Part shown: positions 36,366-49,090 of the stretch, in pieces
Layout: each line of letters opens with the position of its first letter
Numbering within the stretch: the stretch's first letter is position 1
Assembly: GCA_933228675.1 (NCBI GenBank)
Contig: OW121744.1
Coordinates: 19,301,978-19,365,977, forward strand
Source: Stomorhina lunata
Lineage: Eukaryota; Arthropoda; Insecta; Diptera; Rhiniidae
Direction: 5' to 3'
Length of the DNA stretch: 64,000 nt
Translations under genes and position numbers: made by a program
The notes under the pieces: model-generated
Seen by the model: the letters and a program-made list of their open reading frames with translations, nothing else
What the model was told of the DNA's origin: nothing
Database searches by the model: none

Positions 36366-37892
36366 CTAACTTACTATTATGTGGAATCTAAAGTTGAATA
36401 TTGGACTTAATAGACACCCATGAATAAACATCGTACTTTGTACACTTCATAATCCCATCACTGATACCCAAAATTCCCGTTTATTCCAAATAAATTTACA
36501 CTTTCTGGTTCCTTGAAAACTTTCATCTTATGAAATTTTAACATGCAACTGCTAAGAAGCAACCAAAGGTAATAATCAGTAGAGAGTCTTGTTTCTGTTT
36601 TATTTCACTAACAAAATCCTAAGAATTGCGTGGAAAATACACATTTCGACCCAAAAGGCCGGCATCATGCATAACATTAAGTTACAACATGATGATGCCT
36701 TCATGAGCACTGGGACTTCAAACAATTAAATGGACGATGTGAAAGTATGAAGTAACTAGTGCTCTAATCTTTCCACACCAAATTCAATTGAAATCGGTCA
36801 GTTGTTGCATATGCAAATAATAAGAATTGAGAACGCACTCTATTTTAGCAACTACCGGCAACTAGTCCGCACTACAAGTTCGAACTACTTGCAAAATACT
36901 TGGTCTACAACTGAATGTGTTAAATCTGTTGTATGTGTAAAGAATCTATGGATGTGTATTTGTTACTAATAAAAGCTAAAATAGTAAATATTTACCTGTT
37001 TAATATTTGCTGTTAAGTTCAGAAACTCTTTACTTTGGATACTTATCCCCAAAAGCAACAACAAAAACAACATCACCAGCGTGCAACATCATCAGCGTGC
37101 AACATTAACAATATTACTTCATTTCTTATATTGCAGCAATAAACAATTGTGTCCTGTAGTCATTGCTATTCTTGTTGTTTCTTTTTTTTTTGTTATTTTA
37201 TTTATTTGTTTTGGTTTATTGCCGTTGCTGTTGCTGTTGCAAGAACATTTCATGGTTGGCATGCTTTATAGCTATTTTATGTTTGTGTTATAAATTGTTT
37301 TTTTGTTCTTTTTTAAGATGTTGCAACAAATGCCTCTTATGACAACTGTATCATGCTCAAAGCTATTAGATTTTATGTTTTTTTTTGTTGCAACATAACT
37401 TCTGTGGCTTTTGCTGGCTTAAGCTACATCGGTAATTTGTTAAACGGCTGGAAAGTTCAAGAGTGCAATTAGTTTGTGTTTTTAAAAATTTCGAAATACA
37501 CGATCTTGGGGAACAAATTTTAGAATAAAATATTTTTAAACAATTGCATAAGATTCACTTTCGCAATTAATACTTATATTTGGATAGGAATTGTTGTATA
37601 AGACCTACGGTAACATAAGAACCCCTTATTTTGAAAGTGGATTAAGTCCATTTTTTTTAAATTGAGATATAAAGGGTTTTGCATTTTTGTGTTTTTAAAA
37701 TATGAGTAACCGATTTTAGTAAATTAAATCATAAGTATTAATAAGAACCTATCAAATTTATTTCTTCTTAATAATAAATTTAAAAAAGCCATTTGGAAAT
37801 GCGTTCTTTAGCGAGTTAAATGGACTTATACCACTTTCAAAACAAACATTTTAAAATATTCATTTTTTGAATTGAAAAATGTATGGGACTTG
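36366..37892. other. Unique DNA, no gene recognised
   Basis: It includes GCAACATCATCAGCGT-like short direct repeats at 37066-37100 and pyrimidine-rich DNA. A plus-strand frame of 70 codons at 37081-37293 is hydrophobic but sits in T-rich DNA and matches nothing I know. Confidence 0.45.
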
Positions 37893-40095
37893 CTATAAAA
37901 AGTAAATTTTCGAATATATAATTTCTTATAAGTCAACTTTTTAAAAATTTAATATAAATAGTCAACTTTTTAAAAATTTCCTATAAAAAGTAAATTTTTT
38001 AAAAATTTCCTATAAAAAGTAAATTTTTGAAAAATTTCCTATAAAAAGTAAATTTTTGAAAAATTTCCTATAAAAAGTAAATTTTTGAAAAATTTCCTAT
38101 AAAAAGTAAATTTTTGAAAAATTTCCTATAAAAAGTAAATTTTTGAAAAATTTCCTATAAAAAGTAAATTTTTGAAAAATTTCCTATAAAAAGTAAATTT
38201 TTGAAAAATTTCCTATAAAAAGTAAATTTTTGAAAAATTTCCTATAAAAAGTAAATTTTTGAAAAATTTCCTATAAAAAGTAAATTTTTGAAAAATTTCC
38301 TATAAAAAGTAAATTTTTGAAAAATTTCCTATAAAAAGTAAATTTTTGAAAAATTTCCTATAAAAAGAAAATTTTTGAAAAATTTCCTATAAAAAGTAAA
38401 TTTTTGAAAAATTTCCTATAAAAGGTAAATTTTTGAAAAAATTCCTATAAAAAGTAAATTTTTGAAAAATTTCCTATAAATAGCAAATTTTTGAAAAATT
38501 TCCTATAAAAAGCAAATTTTTGAAAAATTTCCTATAAAAAGTAAATTTTAGAAAAATTTACTATAAAAAGTAAATTTTTGAAAAATTTACTATAAAAAGT
38601 AAATTTTTGAAAAATTTCCTTTAAAAAGTGAATTTTTGTGAAATTTCCTTTAAAAAGTAAATTTTTGAAAAATTTCCTTTAAAAAGTAAATTTTTGAAAA
38701 ATTTCCTTTAAAAAGTCAATTTTTGAAAAATTTCCTTTAACAAGTAAAGTTTTGAAAAATTTCCTTTAAAAAGTAAATTTTTGAAAAATTCCCTTTAAAA
38801 AGTAAATTTTTGAAAAATTTCCTTTAAAAAGTAAATTTTTGAAAACTTTCCTTTCAAAAGTAAATTTTTGAAAACTTTCCTTTCAAAAGTAAATTTTTGA
38901 AAACTTTCCTATAAAAAGTAAATTTTTGAAAAATTTCCTATAAAAAGTAAATTTTTGAAAAATTTCCTATAAAAAGTATATTTTTTAAAAATTTCCTATA
39001 AAAAGTAAATTTTTGAAAAATTTCCTATAAAAAGTAAATTTTTCAAAAATCTCATATAAAAAGTAAATTTTTGAAAAATTTCCTATAAAAAGTAAATTTT
39101 TGAAAAATTTACTATAAAAAGTAAATTTTTGAAAAATTTACTATAAAAAGTAAATTTTTGAAAAATTTACTATAAAAAGTAAATTTTTGAAAAATTTACT
39201 ATAAAAAGTAAATTTTTGAAAAATTTACTATAAAAAGTAAATTTTTGAAAAATTTACTATAAAAAGTAAATTTTTGAAAAATTTACTATAAAAAGTAAAT
39301 TTTTGAAAAATTTACTATAAAAAGTAAATTTTTGAAAAATTTACTATAAAAAGTAAATTTTTGAAAAATTTCCTGTAAAAAGCAAATTTTTGAAAAATTT
39401 CCTATTAAAAGTAAATTTTTGAAAAATTTACTATAAAAAGTAAATTTTTGAAAAATTTACTATAAAAAGTATATTTTTGAAAAATTTACTATAAAAAGTA
39501 TATTTTTGAAAAATTTACTATAAAAAGTAAATTTTTGAAAAATTTACTATAAAAAGTAAATTTTTGAAAAATTTACTATAAAAAGTAAATTTTTGAAAAA
39601 TTTACTATAAAAAGTAAATTTTTGAAAAATTTACTATAAAAAGTAAATTTTTGAAAAATTTACTATAAAAAGTAAATTTTTGAAAAATTTACTATAAAAA
39701 GTAAATTTTTGAAAAATTTCCTATAAAAAGTAAATTTTTGAAAAATTTCTTATAAAAATAAATTTTTGAAAAATTTCCTATAAAAAGTAAATTTTTGAAA
39801 AATTTCCTTTAAAAAGTGAATTTTTGTGAAATTTCCTTTAAAAAGTAAATTTTTGAAAAATTTCCTTTAAAAAGTAAATTTTTGAAAAATTTCCTTTAAA
39901 AAGTCAATTTTTGAAAAATTTCCTATAAAAAGTAAATTTTTCAAAAATCTCCTATAAAAAGTAAATTTTTGAAAAATTTCCTATAAAAAGTAATTTTTTG
40001 AAAAATTTTCTATAAAAAGTAAATTTTTGAAAAATATAAAATGTAAATTTTTTAAAAATTTCCTATAAAAAGTAAATTTTTTAAAAATTTCCTCT
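37893..40095 (-). repeat. 29-bp minisatellite, inverted relative to 7505-12380
   Basis: The unit is TCCTATAAAAAGTAAATTTT then TGAAAAATT, the reverse complement of the CTTTTTATAGG and CTTTTTATAGT variants of the 7.5-12.4 kb array. Sub-variants come in runs (TCCTTTAAAAAG, TACTATAAAAAG). A block marked by AGTGAATTTTTGTGAAATTT occurs at 38627 and again at 39815, offset 1188 (41 units), showing a larger duplication. Confidence 0.94.
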
Positions 40096-41110
40096 AACAA
40101 AATTTTACACACTGGCTGGTATTTAGCTTGTTGTTGTTTTTAGTGGTTTCCGAGAGTGCTTTTTATATGAAAGCTATAGGCAAATATATACCGATTCCTA
40201 TAAAATTTGATATACTGACCAATAGTTGCATAAAACTTCTCTATTATAAATTTAGTCGTCATAGCTATTACAATTGTACTCAATTTATCAGCATTTATGT
40301 GTTTAACGGGGCGGGGTTATATGGGAGCTCTAACTAAATGTGAACCGATTTCGCCCATTTTCAGTACACAACTTTTGTTACATATCGGAAATACTTTTGT
40401 AAAATTTTGTCTCTCTAGCTTTTGTAGTTAAGGAGCTGTCGCGCTTTTATCTGACGGACAGACGGACATAAATCTCCTTTTCTTTTTGTATTTTTGTGTT
40501 TCTGTAAGTTTTTTTATATGGGAGCTATGGTCAAATGGTGACCGATTGTTACAAAATTTTGCACACTGGCTGGCATTCACGTAAGAGTTCCTTTTGTAAA
40601 ATTTTGTTGCTGTAGCCCTTTTATTTAAGGCGCTATGGCGCTTTTATCTAACGGACAGACGGACATAAACCCCCTTTTCTTTTTATATTTTTGTGTTTCT
40701 GTAAGTTTTTTATACGGGAGCTATGGTCAAATGGTGACCGATTGTTACAAAATTTTGCACACTGGCTGGCATTCACATAAGACTTCCTTGTGCTTAATTT
40801 AGTGTATTACAGTTTATCAATTATTGGCATTTAAGTGAATTTCAGGTAGAATTTGGGCTGTTTCCATAAGTTTTTTATATGGGAGCTATGCTTAAATGTG
40901 AACCGATTTCGATGAAATTTTATATGCTGCCTAGTGCTTATGTAAAACTTCTAGAAGCGATTAGCCTAGACGAGGTTATACGGGAGCTATGGTCAAATGT
41001 TTACTGATTTTACCAAATTTCAATACCAAAATTTCCTCATAGATAAAGAATGTTTTTACTAAGTTTCAGTATAAAAAGTCAAGTCGATTTCGCAGCTTAC
41101 TGAAATGCAG
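40096..41110. mobile_element. DINE-like interior relic with ~197-bp tandem units
   Basis: Phrases such as GGGAGCTATGGTCAAATG, GTGACCGATTGTTACAAAAT and TTTTGCACACTGGCTGGCAT recur near 40097, 40552 and 40748, and GACGGACAGACGGACATAAA near 40453 and 40652. The same words (GGGAGCTATAGCCAAATGTG, AACCGATTTTGATAAAATT) occur inside the DINE-like copy at 56898. Terminal hairpins were not found. Small open frames across it (40128-40337) are by-products. Confidence 0.6.
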
Positions 41111-41284
41111 TTATATAGTCCAGTATATTCTCTTTAGATTTCAAAATAAAAAAGTAGCGTGAATTCAAAAACGAATCCAGAAAATCAAATTTAAAAAAAA
41201 ATGACAAATTTCTATATACCAAAATTATAATTGCAAAAAAGGTCAATTGGATTTAATTTTTTAAAATTGTTTTTATTGTTATAT

Positions 41285-42808
41285 AGTACCTGGTAGACCG
41301 AGCCTTGCTCGGAGCTTTATGATAAGCATTTTGAGGAAAATTTTAAAGTTTTTATATATTTTATATTATAAAGTGCTAAAATAAATTTAGAGGAAAGACA
41401 TTGTAGAAATATTCAGTTAATTTTGAATTATTTGATTTATTTTGTCCGACCAACACATAGTTTGCATAGTTCACAGTTCAACTCATTTTGAATAATTTTG
41501 GAAATTATTCATATCAACAGAAACCTCTGTCGACTCATGCGCAACAACTTTGCTAAAGATTATAGTCTGATCAAATGCACAGTTTACGATTTAGTTCATT
41601 TTGAGTAGTTTTCTGTGGCGCCACCTGTCGGACTTTGCTTATTCCAATTCATAAACCTTCTTCGGCTTATCCGTAACAACTTTGCTGAAGATTATAGCAT
41701 GATTAAATGTACAGCATACGATTAAATTGACTTTGAGTAAATTTCAGTAGCGCCACCTGTCGAAATTTCTTCATACCAACTAAGAAACCTTCGTCGGCTC
41801 ATGTGCAACAACTTTGCTAAAGATTGTAGCATGATTAAATGTACAGATTACGATTAAATTGACTTTGAGTAAGTTTCTGTAGCGCCACCTGTCGGAAATT
41901 ATTCATACCAACTAAAAAGCCTTCGTCGGCTCATGCGCTACAACTTTGCTAAAGATCATAGCATGATCAAATGTACAGTTTACGATTTAATTAATTTTTA
42001 GTAATTTTCAGTGGCGCCATCTGTCGGAAATTAGTCTTATCAACTTTAAAACCTTCGCCGGCTTATCCGCAACATCTTCGCTAAAGAGCATAACACAATC
42101 AAATTCACAGTTTACTATTCTATAAAGAACATACATACAGACAAACATTCATTTGTTTAAAATAATACTAATTTTTCCCCCTTTTTATTCCCTAATTTCT
42201 AAAAGTTCCATATGTATATTTGGTACTTTTTTGGTGCCTATTGAATTCGGTACATTTTTTTTAAAACGCATTTAACATAATGTATAATGTTCCTATTCAT
42301 ATTACTTTGGAGATGTTAAGTTATCATTTTATCCCTTTTTTACCCATTTTGGCTCCAAAATCAAAAAAGTACCAAATACGTGTTTCATGTTTTTTTACAT
42401 CTATTGATTGCAGTACCAAGTTTCTTTATATATTCTTTAGTTTAAAATATAAGAGTGGGTTAAAAAGGTGCCAAAAAAACTATTTTCACCCTTTTTTACC
42501 CCCTATCGGACATAGTTTCACAAAAGTACCAAACACCTGTCCGCTTATTTTCATAGCTGTTTAAAACGTAATTTTAATTTTGTTTCTATACCTATTACTT
42601 TAGGAGATATAGCGTTTTCGATTTTTTCCCCTTTTTACCCGTTTTTACCCTCTTAGAGGTAAAAGTTCCAAAAGTCCCTTCTTCTTCGATCTATACATCA
42701 AAAAAGATACCCACTGTCTAAATGTTATCAAAATCGTTAGAGCCGTTTTCGAGATAGCCATTCTATATATATATATATATATATACAATTATTGCTCGTT
42801 TAAGAATA
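41285..42808 (+). mobile_element. Non-autonomous interspersed repeat with internal ~120-bp units
   Basis: It begins ACCTGGTAGACCGAGCC with a tight hairpin, CCGAG-CCTTG-CTCGG at about 41298-41312. It then carries about five imperfect 120-base units (each with GCGCCACCTGTCGG and GCACAACTTTGCTAAAGAT-like words) up to about 42120, followed by ACATACATACAGACAAACAT, a stretch of Tyr/Pro-rich non-coding DNA, and ends AAAATCGTTAGAGCCGTTTT, (TA)n, ATTGCTCGTTTAAGAATAT. The hairpin, the AGAGCCGTTTTCGAGAT and (TA)n ending, and the dispersed second copy at 600-1800 mark it as a mobile repeat. It resembles a repeat common in insect genomes; I cannot assign a class. Confidence 0.6.
42765..42785. repeat. (TA)n microsatellite
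   Basis: About ten TA units near the 3' end of the 41285-42808 element, in the position where such elements usually carry a TA tract. Confidence 0.9.
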
Positions 42809-43271
42809 TAAGATAAATAAATAAATATGTAATAAAATAAGCTTTATTACTGCAAAAAATCATTTATGTACCTTATACAGCTCTTCAGAAATTTAAAGTC
42901 AAATTTCAAAAGTGATATCGTAAAAAATACGTTTTTAGAAGAAAAAAATGCTTTTTTTTGTTCTTGAAATGAAATAACTTAAAAACCATAACAGTTATTA
43001 TGTGAAGTAAGCTTGTTTTTTCTTAGTTTATTCAAGCTCTTTCCAAAATGTAGAAAATCAACCATATTGGACAATAACTGAAAGAGCTACATGGTTCAAA
43101 AGCTTTTTTTGATTCTGCGGAGGTCTATTTTGACGCCCAATAATTCACCCTGTGTAAAAATATGGTAACCTTAAATCCATATTCGGAAAGCTTGGGACCT
43201 ACTTAATTATTTTCTAATATGTAATGATACAATCAGACTTATAGTTGAAAAGATACAGATATAAAGGGTGT
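42809..43271. other. Unique AT-rich DNA upstream of the mariner element
   Basis: No gene or repeat is recognised. Confidence 0.45.
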
Positions 43272-44487
43272 AAGGGCCGATGTTGAATGTGAACCACACC
43301 TAAACGCCAAGTTTTTTTTATAATTTTTTTTTTGACATTTCTCTATTTCAGACTTACTCAATTTGAACCATGGAGAGATACACAATCCAGACTTATTATG
43401 AAAATGGGCGTTCAAATCAAAATGCATATCGTGCACTTCGTGATTTTTTTGGTCAATTTGATCGTCCAAATGTGCTTACAATGGCAAAAATCGTGGAAAA
43501 ATTAGAGCAAACCTGGTCTGTAGAAGATGTGAGAACACCAGTGCATGTTCGTACAGCTCGTACTGCAGAAAATATTGCTGCTGTTCGCGATAGTGTGGCT
43601 GAAGAGCCGTCCACCTCAACACGTCGTCGTACCCAACAATTGCACCTCTCACGCTCGTCATTGATGAACATTATGCATAAAGACTTGCATTACACGCTTA
43701 CAAGGTGCAATTGGCTCAAGAACTAAAGCCTCTTGACCATTCCAAGCTTCGTGAATGGGCAGAATGGTGGCTAGAAATGGCAACAGTGGATGATCAATTT
43801 TCGAAGAAAATCATCTTCAGTGATGAGGCACATTTTCACCACAGAGGATTCGTCAATAAACAGAATTGCCGCATTTCGGCGAATGAGAATCCAAGAGTGA
43901 TTGTCGAAAAACCAATGCACCTACAAAGAGTGACTGTTTGGTGCGGTTTATGGGCTGGCGGCATCATCGGGCCGTATTTTTTCCAAAATAAGGCCGCTCA
44001 GGCAGTTACTGTGAATGGTGTTCGCTATCGTGAGATGATAACGAACGATATGTGGTTTCAGCAGGACGGTGCCACTTGCCACACAGCTAACGAAACAATG
44101 GCTCGTTTGCTCAACAAATTCAATGGCCGTGTTATCTCACGTAATGGCGTAATGTCAATTGGCCGCCAAGATCATGTGATTTGACACCGTTGGACTTTTT
44201 TCATTGGGGTTATTTGAAAGAAAAGGTGTACGTTGATAAGCCAGCAACAATTCAAGAGCTAAAGGATGAGATAATTCGGCACATTAACGGCATAGAACCT
44301 CCATTATGACTCAGGGTCATCGAAAATTTGGACCATCGGATGGAGCTGTGCCGCCGTGGTCGCGGCGCCCTTTTGGCCGATATTTTGTTCCATACATAAT
44401 TGAGTAATACCAATATATCATAATAAAATAAAATTACAATAATTTCCTAAATAGTTTGTGTTTTATTCAAAATCAACATCGGCCCTT
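43272..44487 (+). mobile_element. Mariner-like DNA transposon with 22-bp terminal inverted repeats
   Basis: Left end 43272-43293 (AAGGGCCGATGTTGAATGTG AA) and right end 44466-44487 are inverted copies matching at 20 of 22 positions. Between them is one broken transposase gene. TA target duplication, expected for Tc1/mariner insertion, is present on the left (TA at 43271-43272) but not obvious on the right, where TTGAAA follows. Total length is about 1.2 kb, usual for mariner-like elements. Confidence 0.85.
43370..44399 (+). pseudogene. Mariner-like transposase, broken (DD41D-type spacing)
   Basis: It would cut and paste the element through its terminal repeats. The N-terminal DNA-binding half starts MERYTIQTYYENGRSNQNAY; the catalytic half shows FSDEAHF (first Asp), WFQQDGATCHTA (second Asp) and CDLTPLDFF (third Asp). 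Counting codons from the second to the third Asp gives 41-42 residues, depending on how the frameshift is repaired. That points towards the DD41D (rosa-like) branch and not classic DD34D mariner. The gene is dead: a frameshift near 43690-43695, another near 44149, an in-frame TGA at 44307-44309, and probably about a dozen residues lost just before DMWFQQDG compared with relatives. The true end is the TAA at 44397. Start chosen at the ATG 98 bases inside the left end. Confidence 0.88.
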
Positions 44488-45607
44488 GAAATTTAACCAC
44501 CCGATATTACCACTTTCAATTGGTTTTAAACTACTTTGCATTACTTGTGAAAAAAGTCGGCAGATTGAAATTTGAACTTTGTATTTAATTTTTAGTTAAA
44601 CATTTATAGATGACTAGATCATTATAATGAAGTAATATTTAAAATTTAAGATCTGGTAGGTATATAAATATTTACGATATTATTCAAAACCTTTTACTAC
44701 GACTAATATCTACAACTACTGACATTTAAGATGTTTATAAATTTTTTTATAGATTTGTTAAAAGCTGTTTATAAATTGTATACATAATTATAAATCTTGA
44801 TCTTCATAAAATCTTTTATGAACAATAAAGCTGTCACTTAAACTCTATTTATGAGATAATCCGTATAACATTAGATTATCTATCTATAAAAACTTTTTTA
44901 TGTGAAGAATCTGGTCTAGACTTCTAATGGCAATTCCACTCTAAATATATTCGTAATATTCTATTCTATTGTCTTGTTAGACATAATATTTATTGACACT
45001 AACATAAATTATCCATTTAACCGCATTTATAGTTTATTTACGTCAAAATGACAAAGAAATAACAAAAAAATAACAATAATAATTTTTTTAAAAAGTGGTT
45101 TCACTTAAATGTTATTCTAAATTATTCAATATTAAATTATTTTTTTCGAAATGAAACTGGCCCGTGTGTGAAAAATACAGTTAACAATAGAAAAAATTTA
45201 ATTATTTATGTATAAAATAAATTTTAATATAAACAAATATTTATCATTAGACTATTATACACAACAAGAATATACTCGTCGATAGAGGGCATTATACCTT
45301 TTTGTATGTTCTTTGGGTTTAGGCTCATTTTATTAATTTAAGTGCAAATTAGTTCATTATTTTGATCAACTCTTCTAGAGATAGACTTCCTGAAATTACT
45401 GAAATGCTTAAAAATTTCAATGTGATAAATTTTTGTAAAAAAACTTAGCCATTTTGTTAGTTGTCAGTATATTTTTTCCATATAAACTAATTATCTGTTA
45501 AGTCAAAATTTATAACTATTCGCAATTTTTCAATTTTTTACAAAAAATCTGCCTTAAAATTTGCTTATTTATTTAATTATAAAGCTAAAATATATTAGGG
45601 CAACATA
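44488..45607. other. Unique AT-rich DNA
   Basis: No gene is recognised. Nothing beyond low-complexity AT-rich sequence is visible. Confidence 0.45.
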
Positions 45608-45648
45608 AGGTCGGGCTTGACCATCGAGACTTGTTCTACTTGCTTTAA
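45608..45648 (+). mobile_element. Short 3'-end fragment of a DINE-like element
   Basis: AAGGTCGGGCTTGACCATCG and ACTTGTTCTACTTGCTTT resemble the terminal hairpin and tail of the DINE-like copies (GTCGGGCTTGACCGAC ... TTACTTGT). Only the end is recognisable. Confidence 0.4.
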
Positions 45649-45832
45649 AACCCGCTTTGTTAAGAACTAGAAATATTAAAACAATAATTTCATAACCTAC
45701 CCTATAGCAACCGGTATATATACTTACGGCATATTATATCGTATGGGCTAATATCTACACTATCGCCAAAAATGTTGATTTTCAAAAAATCTGTGACAAT
45801 AAAGAAAAGGGTTTGAAGAAGAGCAGTTTTAA

Positions 45833-48800
45833 ATTTTCTATAGAAAAATTGTTATAATAAAAATTTTTTTAGAAAAATGTTTATATTGAAAAGTTTTTTA
45901 TAGAAAAATTTTAACATTGAAAAATTTTCTATAGAAAATTTTTAGTTTTTAAAAATTTTCTATAGAAAAATTTTAATATTGAAAAATTTTCTATAGAAAA
46001 ATTTTCAATACAAAAATTTTTCTATAGAAAAATTGTCATTATTTCTCATTATAAATTTTTCTATAGAAAAACTTTCAATAGAAAAATTTTTCTATAGAAA
46101 AACTTTCAATAGAAAAATTTTTCTATAAAAAATTTTTTCTATAGAAAAATTTTCAATATAAAAATTTTTCTATAGAAAAATTTTCAATAGAAAAATTTTT
46201 TTATTGAAAAATTTTCAATAGAAAAATTTTTCTATAGAAAAATTTTCAATAGAAAAGTTTTTCTATAGAAAAATTTTCAGTAGAAAAATTTTTCTATAGA
46301 AAAATTTTCAGTAGAAAAATTTTTCTATAGAAAAATTTTCAATAGAAAAGTTTTTCTATAGAAAAATTTTCAGTAGAAAAATTTTTCTATAGAAAAATTT
46401 TCAATAGAAAAGTTTTTCTATAGAAAAATTTTCAATAGAAAAATTTTTCTATAGAAAAATTTTCAATAGAAAAATTTTTCTATAGAAAAATTTTCAATAG
46501 AAAAATTTTTCTATAGAAAAATTTTCAATAGAAAAATTTTTCTATAGAAAAATTTTCAATAGAAAAATTTTTCTATAGAAAAATTTTCAATAGAAAAATT
46601 TTTCTATAGAAAAATTTTCAATAGAAAAATTTTTCTATAGAAAAATTTTCAATAGAAAAATTTTTCTATAGAAAAATTTTCAATAGAAAAATTTTTCTAT
46701 AGAAAAATTTTCAATAGAAAAATTTTTCTATAGAAAAATTTTCAATAGAAAAATTTTTCTATAGAAAAATTTTCAATAGAAAAGTTTTTCTATAGAAAAA
46801 TTTTCAATAGAAAAGTTTTTCTATAGAAAAATTTTCAATAGAAAAGTTTTTCTATAGAAAAATTTTCAATAGAAAAATTTTTCTATAGAAAAATTTTCAA
46901 TAGAAAAATTTTTCTATAGAAAAATTTTCAATAGAAAAATTTTTCTATTGAAAATTTTCAATAGAAAAATTTTTCTATTGAAAAATTTTCAATAGAAAAA
47001 TTTTTCTATAGAAAAATTTTCAATAGAAAAATTTTTCTATAGAAAAATTTTCAATAGAAAAATTTTTCTATAGAAAAATTTTCAATAGAAAAATTTTTCT
47101 ATAGAAAAATTTTCAATAGAAAAGTTTTTCTATAGAAAAATTTTCAATAGAAAAGTTTTTCAATAGAAAAATTTTTCTAAAGAAAAATTTTCAATAGAAA
47201 AATTTTTCTATAGAAAAATTTTCAATAGAAAAATTTTTCTATAGAAAAATTTTCAATAGAAAAATTTTTCTATAGAAAAATTTTCAATAGAAAAATTTTT
47301 CTATAGAAAAATTTTCAATAGAAAAATTTTTCTATAGAAAAATTTTCAATAGAAAAATTTTTCTATAGAAAAATTTTCAATAGAAAAATTTTTCTATAGA
47401 AAAATTTTCAATAGAAAATTTTTTCTATAGAAAAATTTTCAATAGAAAAATTTTTCTATAGAAAAATTTTTAATAGAAAAATTTTTCTATAGAAAAATTT
47501 TCAATAGAAAAATTTTTCTATCGAAAAATTTTCAATAGAAAAATTTTTCTATAGAAAAATTTTCAATAGAAAAATTTTTCTATAGAAAAATTTTCAATAG
47601 AAAAGTTTTTCTATAGAAAAATTTTCAATAGAAAAGTTTTTCTATAGAAAAATTTTCAATAGAAAAGTTTTTCTATAGAAAAATTTTCAATAGAAAAGTT
47701 TTTCTATAGAAAAATTTTCAATAGAAAAGTTTTTCTATAGAAAAATTTTCAATAGAAAAGTTTTTCTATAGAAAAATTTTCAATAGAAAAGTTTTTCTAT
47801 AGAAAAATTTTCAATAGAAAAGTTTTTCTATAGAAAAATTTTCAATAGAAAAGTTTTTCTATAGAAAAATTTTCAATAGAAAAGTTTTTCTATAGAAAAA
47901 TTTTCAATAGAAAAGTTTTTCTATAGAAAAATTTTCAATAGAAAAGTTTTTCTATAGAAAAATTTTCAATAGAAAAGTTTTTCTATAGAAAAATTTTCAA
48001 TAGAAAAGTTTTTCTATAGAAAAATTTTCAATAGAAAAGTTTTTCTATAGAAAAATTTTCAATAGAAAAGTTTTTCTATAGAAAAATTTTCAATAGAAAA
48101 GTTTTTCTATAGAAAAATTTTCAATAGAAAAGTTTTTCTATAGAAAAATTTTCAATAGAAAAGTTTTTCTATAGAAAAATTTTCAATAGAAAAATTTTTC
48201 TATAGAAAAATTTTCAATAGAAAAGTTTTTCTATAGAAAAATTTTCAATAGAAAAGTTTTTCTATAGAAAAATTTTCAATAGAAAAGTTTTTCTATAGAA
48301 AAATTTTCAATAGAAAAGTTTTTCTATAGAAAAATTTTCAATAGAAAAGTTTTTCTATAGAAAAATTTTCAATAGAAAAGTTTTTCTATAGAAAAATTTT
48401 CAATAGAAAAGTTTTTCTATAGAAAAATTTTCAATAAAAAAGTTTTTCTATAGAAAAATTTTCAATAGAAAAGTTTTTCTATAGAAAAATTTTCAATAGA
48501 AAAGTTTTTCTATAGAAAAATTTTCAATAGAAAAATTTTTCTATAGAAAAATTTTCAATAGAAAAATTTTTCTATAGAAAAATTTTCAATAGAAAAATTT
48601 TTCTATAGAAAAATTTTCAATAGAAAAATTTTTCTATAGAAAAATTTTCAATAGAAAAATTTTTCTATAGAAAAATTTTCAATAGAAAAATTTTTCTATA
48701 GAAAAATTTTCAATAGAAAAATTTTTCTATAGAAAAATTTTCAATAGAAAAATTTTTCTATAGAAAAATTTTCAATAGAAAAATTTTTCTATAGAAAAAT

Positions 48801-49090
48801 TTTCAACAGAAAAATTTTTCTATAGAAAAATTTTCAATAGAAAAATTTTTCTATAGAAAAATTTTCAATAGAAACATTTTTCTATAGAAAAATTTTCAAT
48901 AGAAACATTTTTCTATAGAAAAATTTTCAATAGAAACATTTTTCTATAGAAAAATTTTCAATAGAAAAATTTTTCTATAGAAAAATTTTCAATAGAAAAA
49001 TTTTTCTATAGAAAAATTTTCAATAGAAAAATTTTTCTATAGAAAAATTTTCAATAGAAAAATTTTTCTATAGAAAAATTTTCAATATAA
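45833..49090 (+). repeat. 31-bp satellite, block A
   Basis: The unit is CTATAGAAAAATTTTCAATA then GAAAAATTTTT (31 bases). Variants with GAAAAG in the second half form runs at about 46770-46860, 47110-47160 and 47595-48530. The left edge (45833-46070) is decayed. It is one of three blocks of alternating orientation. Confidence 0.96.
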
